A stretch of 64,000 nucleotides of DNA, from NCBI RefSeq assembly GCF_024396695.1, contig NZ_CP094359.1, forward strand, positions 1-64,000, in the 5' to 3' direction. Below the pieces are notes generated by a model. That model searched no databases. It was not told where the DNA came from and was given only the letters and a program-made list of their open reading frames with translations. Positions 60,340 to 64,000 of this stretch are shown piece after piece. Both the position numbers and the translations under genes were made by a program. The stretch is from Acidithiobacillus sp. YTS05 (GTDB lineage: Bacteria > Pseudomonadota > Gammaproteobacteria > Acidithiobacillales > Acidithiobacillaceae). Each line of letters begins with the position of its first letter. Within the stretch, counting starts at the first letter, position 1.

Positions 60340-60383
60340 TTCCACTTTTCTGCTTTATTTTGACATTCTGAGGAGTCTTTACC

Positions 60384-60638
60384 ATGGACGCACATACCAT
60401 CATCGTTGCAGCAACTGCCATCGCCGTGGGTATCATCTTTGGTGCCGCCGGTCTCGGCTCGGCCATTGGCTGGGGTTTGATCACCTCCAAGACCATCGAA
60501 GGCATTACCCGTCAGCCGGAGATGCGCCCGCAGCTGCTGGTCAACACCTTCATCTTCGCTGGCTTGATGGAGTCTTTCCCCTTCATCATTCTCGCCTTTG
60601 GCTTCTGGTTCCTCTTCGCCAACCCCTTCGTCGGCTAA
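60384..60638 (+). CDS. atpE: F0F1 ATP synthase subunit c
   Basis: This proteolipid makes the rotating ring. The 84-residue protein has two membrane helices, a glycine-rich first helix (IAVGIIFGAAGLGSAIGWGL), the polar loop ITRQPEMRP that contacts gamma and epsilon, and the proton-carrying Glu63 in AGLMESFPFI. GAGGAG lies before the ATG, a strong ribosome site suited to its high stoichiometry. A perfect hairpin follows the stop codon. Confidence 0.96.
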   Translation: MDAHTIIVAATAIAVGIIFGAAGLGSAIGWGLITSKTIEGITRQPEMRPQLLVNTFIFAGLMESFPFIILAFGFWFLFANPFVG

Positions 60639-60645
60639 TGCCCCT

Positions 60646-60662
60646 GGCCGGCTGAGCCGGCC
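60646..60662 (+). promoter_or_regulatory. Intercistronic hairpin between atpE and atpF
   Basis: GGCCGGC-TGA-GCCGGCC gives a perfect 7-bp all-GC stem with a 3-base loop, eight bases after the atpE stop. No T run follows, so it is not a simple terminator. It could protect the atpE message from 3' decay and so help make more c subunit than b. Confidence 0.65.
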
Positions 60663-60682
60663 TCCGTGCAAGAGAGGACATC

Positions 60683-61162
60683 ATGAATCCAGTAAGTATC
60701 AATGGAACGCTGATCATCCAGCTGATCACCTTCGTGATCTTGGTGATTTTGCTCTACAAGTATCTTTATGGTCCGTTGCGTCGGGTAATGGACGATCGCT
60801 CGACAAAGATTGCGGACGGTTTGGCTGCCGCCGAGCGTGGTCAGGAAGAGCTTGACCTTGCGCAGAAGCGCGCTGCCGAAATTCTTCGGGAAGCGAAAGA
60901 CAAAGCGAGCGAAATCATTGCTCTGGCCGAGCGGCGCGATATCGAGATGCGTGAAGAAGCGCAAATCAAGGCGCGGGAAGAGGCGGATCGCATCATCGCC
61001 GCAGCCCGCGCGGAGATCGAGGTCGAAGGCAATCGCGCCCGCGAGCAGTTGCGTGGTGAAGTTGTGCGCCTGGTGGTGGACGGCTCGCAGCAGATTCTGC
61101 ATCGGGAAATCAACGCTGAAAATCATCGCGACATCGTTGATCGCATGGTTGCCCAGCTCTGA
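60683..61162 (+). CDS. atpF: F0F1 ATP synthase subunit b
   Basis: Subunit b forms the peripheral stalk as a dimer. The 159-residue protein has one N-terminal membrane helix ([25 protein letters not shown]) and then a long charged coiled coil with many Glu, Arg and Ala. Length and start ([13 protein letters not shown]) match proteobacterial b subunits (156 in E. coli). AGAGAGG precedes the ATG. It is followed 11 bp later by atpH. Confidence 0.95.
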   Translation: MNPVSINGTLIIQLITFVILVILLYKYLYGPLRRVMDDRSTKIADGLAAAERGQEELDLAQKRAAEILREAKDKASEIIALAERRDIEMREEAQIKAREEADRIIAAARAEIEVEGNRAREQLRGEVVRLVVDGSQQILHREINAENHRDIVDRMVAQL

Positions 61163-61173
61163 CGGAGGCGACG

Positions 61174-61713
61174 ATGGCAGATTCTACTACCCTGGCGCGG
61201 CCCTACGCTGAAGCCCTCTTCGAGATGGCCTCAGCGGGTGCGGTAACGGCTGCTTGGGATGATGCGCTGCAGGCCCTCGCCTTCTGGGTCGAGGATGCAG
61301 ACGCGCGCGCCTTTCTCGCCGATCCAGAGCGCCTGGATGCCGACAAGGTGGCCTTGCTCGCAGGTATCTCGGTCGCCGTCGACAACGAGGCTTGGGCGCG
61401 CTTCGTCCAGCTGCTCATCGATAACGAGCGCTGGTCTCTTTCCCGAGAAATCGCCGAGCTCTTCCGCGCCGCGGTGCGACGTGCGAAAGGGGAACTCGAT
61501 GTCTTGGTTACCAGCGCATACGCTTTGGACGACGATCAGAAGGCGGCGGTAGCCGCTGCGCTGGAACGCCGGCATCCCGGTATGCACGTGATCTTGCGGG
61601 AGGCGGTAGACCCTGATCTCCTGGGTGGTCTGGTCATCCGCGCCGGTGATGAATCCATTGACGCATCCGTGCGCGGCCAGTTGCAGCAACTGGCGCAAAA
61701 TCTTCGCAATTGA
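61174..61713 (+). CDS. atpH: F0F1 ATP synthase subunit delta
   Basis: Delta caps the F1 head and joins it to the b stalk. The 179-residue protein begins with TTLARPYAEALFEMA, has a helical N-domain and shows the C-terminal signature DPDLLGGLVIRAGDESIDASVRGQLQQL. The length is standard (177 in E. coli). GGAGG lies before the ATG, and atpA starts 14 bp on. Confidence 0.96.
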   Translation: MADSTTLARPYAEALFEMASAGAVTAAWDDALQALAFWVEDADARAFLADPERLDADKVALLAGISVAVDNEAWARFVQLLIDNERWSLSREIAELFRAAVRRAKGELDVLVTSAYALDDDQKAAVAAALERRHPGMHVILREAVDPDLLGGLVIRAGDESIDASVRGQLQQLAQNLRN

Positions 61714-61727
61714 ATTGAGGAAATGGC

Positions 61728-63272
<1,545 letters not shown>

Positions 63273-63281
63273 GGAACGGCA

Positions 63282-64000
63282 ATGGCAAAGGCGAAGGAAA
63301 TCAACGCCCAGATCAAGAGCGTAAAAAATACGCGCAAGATCACCAAGGCCATGGAAATGGTCGCGGCGAGCAAGATGCGCCGCGCCCAGGAAAGGATGGC
63401 GGCATCGCGGCCCTATGCCGACAAGATCCGCGAAGTGCTGGCGCATGTTGCGCAGGCGCACCCTGAGTACCAACATCCCTTTCTCGCCGAGCGGCCAAGA
63501 AAGCGGGTTGGGTTTCTGCTGGTCAGTTCCGATCGCGGTCTTTGTGGGGCACTGAATGTAAACGTCCTGCGCATCGTTGTGCAGCAAATGCACGACTTGC
63601 AGAGTCAGGGTGTAGAAGTGCAGGTGGCTGCGATTGGCAACAAGGGCGTTGGGTTTCTGCGGCGTCATGGTGCGCACCTTTCTGCGGAACTCACCGGCAT
63701 TGGCGATCGGCCCGGCCTGGCGGATATGGTCGGCCCGATTCGGGTGATGACCGACGCCTATCGGAATGGCGAGATTGACGCCCTGTACCTGATTTCCTCA
63801 CGCTTCATCAATACCATGTTGCAGCGGGCGACCCTGGAGCAGGTCTTGCCGGTGAAGAAGCCGGAGGAAAAGACGGTGGTGACAGGCGAGCGTTGGGATT
63901 ACATCTACGAGCCAGAAGCGCGACCGGTACTGGATCATCTGTTACAGCGCTACGTGGAATCGGTCATTTACCAGGCGGTAGTCGAGCATTTGGCCTGCGA
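63282..64000 (+). CDS. atpG: F0F1 ATP synthase subunit gamma, partial (cut by window end)
   Basis: Gamma is the rotating central shaft of F1. The visible 239 codons start MAKAKEINAQIKSVKNTRKI and continue with TKAMEMVAASKMRRAQERM, the classic N-terminal helix, then LLVSSDRGLCGALNVNVLR. The frame is open at 64000, and the C-terminal helix is only beginning (ESVIYQAVVEHLAC), so about 50 residues are missing because of the window edge, not a mutation. AAGGA precedes the ATG at 63282. Confidence 0.95.
   Translation, partial: MAKAKEINAQIKSVKNTRKITKAMEMVAASKMRRAQERMAASRPYADKIREVLAHVAQAHPEYQHPFLAERPRKRVGFLLVSSDRGLCGALNVNVLRIVVQQMHDLQSQGVEVQVAAIGNKGVGFLRRHGAHLSAELTGIGDRPGLADMVGPIRVMTDAYRNGEIDALYLISSRFINTMLQRATLEQVLPVKKPEEKTVVTGERWDYIYEPEARPVLDHLLQRYVESVIYQAVVEHLAC

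Overview
The window reads as the origin region of the chromosome of a GC-rich proteobacterium. Gene order and protein character fit Acidithiobacillus, perhaps close to A. caldus. That species call is an inference from memory of the family and was not checked. The left end has the classic order dnaA, dnaN, recF, gyrB, with a probable oriC (DnaA-box-like sites beside an AT-rich stretch) between dnaA and dnaN. The right end has mnmG, rsmG, parA, parB and the atp operon, cut off inside atpG at position 64000. Three parS-like palindromes lie at about 40.7, 42.5 and 56.8 kb.

Layout. (1) 98-6228: replication genes, joined by short overlaps. (2) 6246-9767: a 1173-residue iron-sulfur/FAD oxidoreductase. 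(3) 9771-17615: an accessory island on the minus strand, transcribed hsdM, a DUF1016 PD-(D/E)XK nuclease, hsdS, a Fic adenylyltransferase, hsdR. It is bracketed by a 53-bp imperfect direct repeat made from the 3' end of a sugar-transporter gene, so the island appears to have entered the end of that gene, and the last codons of hsdR come from the repeat. (4) 17538-28189: a minus-strand sugar block with a ribokinase, a CUT2 ABC importer, an outer-membrane porin, a CUT1 ABC importer resembling glucose/mannose systems, and an MFS sugar porter. (5) 28410-31476: two overlapping genes for MutS-like ATPases of unknown role. (6) 31657-39575: glycerol block glpD, glpK, glpF, dhaK, dhaL and one large gene fusing DhaM-EIIA, HPr and a full Enzyme I. 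(7) 39614-47901: minus-strand housekeeping run read lysM-protein, dprA, smg, topA, fdxA, minC, minD, minE, corA. (8) 47977-54810: def, fmt, rsmB, ntrY, ntrX, moaB. (9) 54925-64000: mnmG, rsmG, parA, parB, atpI, atpB, atpE, atpF, atpH, atpA, atpG.

How it fits together. Core genome duties (replication, segregation, division-site placement, topology, translation start and modification, ATP synthesis) enclose a central 9.8-39.6 kb accessory section. That section gives carbohydrate and glycerol uptake with phosphorylation, which would support mixotrophy if the host is a sulfur-oxidising acidophile, plus a DNA-defence island. The glycerol block is biochemically complete: facilitator, kinase, dehydrogenase and a PEP-driven dihydroxyacetone kinase whose phosphorelay sits on one polypeptide.

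The strongest candidates for something new are the five-gene restriction island (a type I system with an embedded nuclease and a class III Fic enzyme, a slippage-prone specificity subunit, and a traceable insertion scar), the MutS-like pair, and the full DhaM-HPr-EI fusion. No tRNA, rRNA, CRISPR array, transposase or integrase was seen, and no gene-free stretch exceeds about 250 bases.
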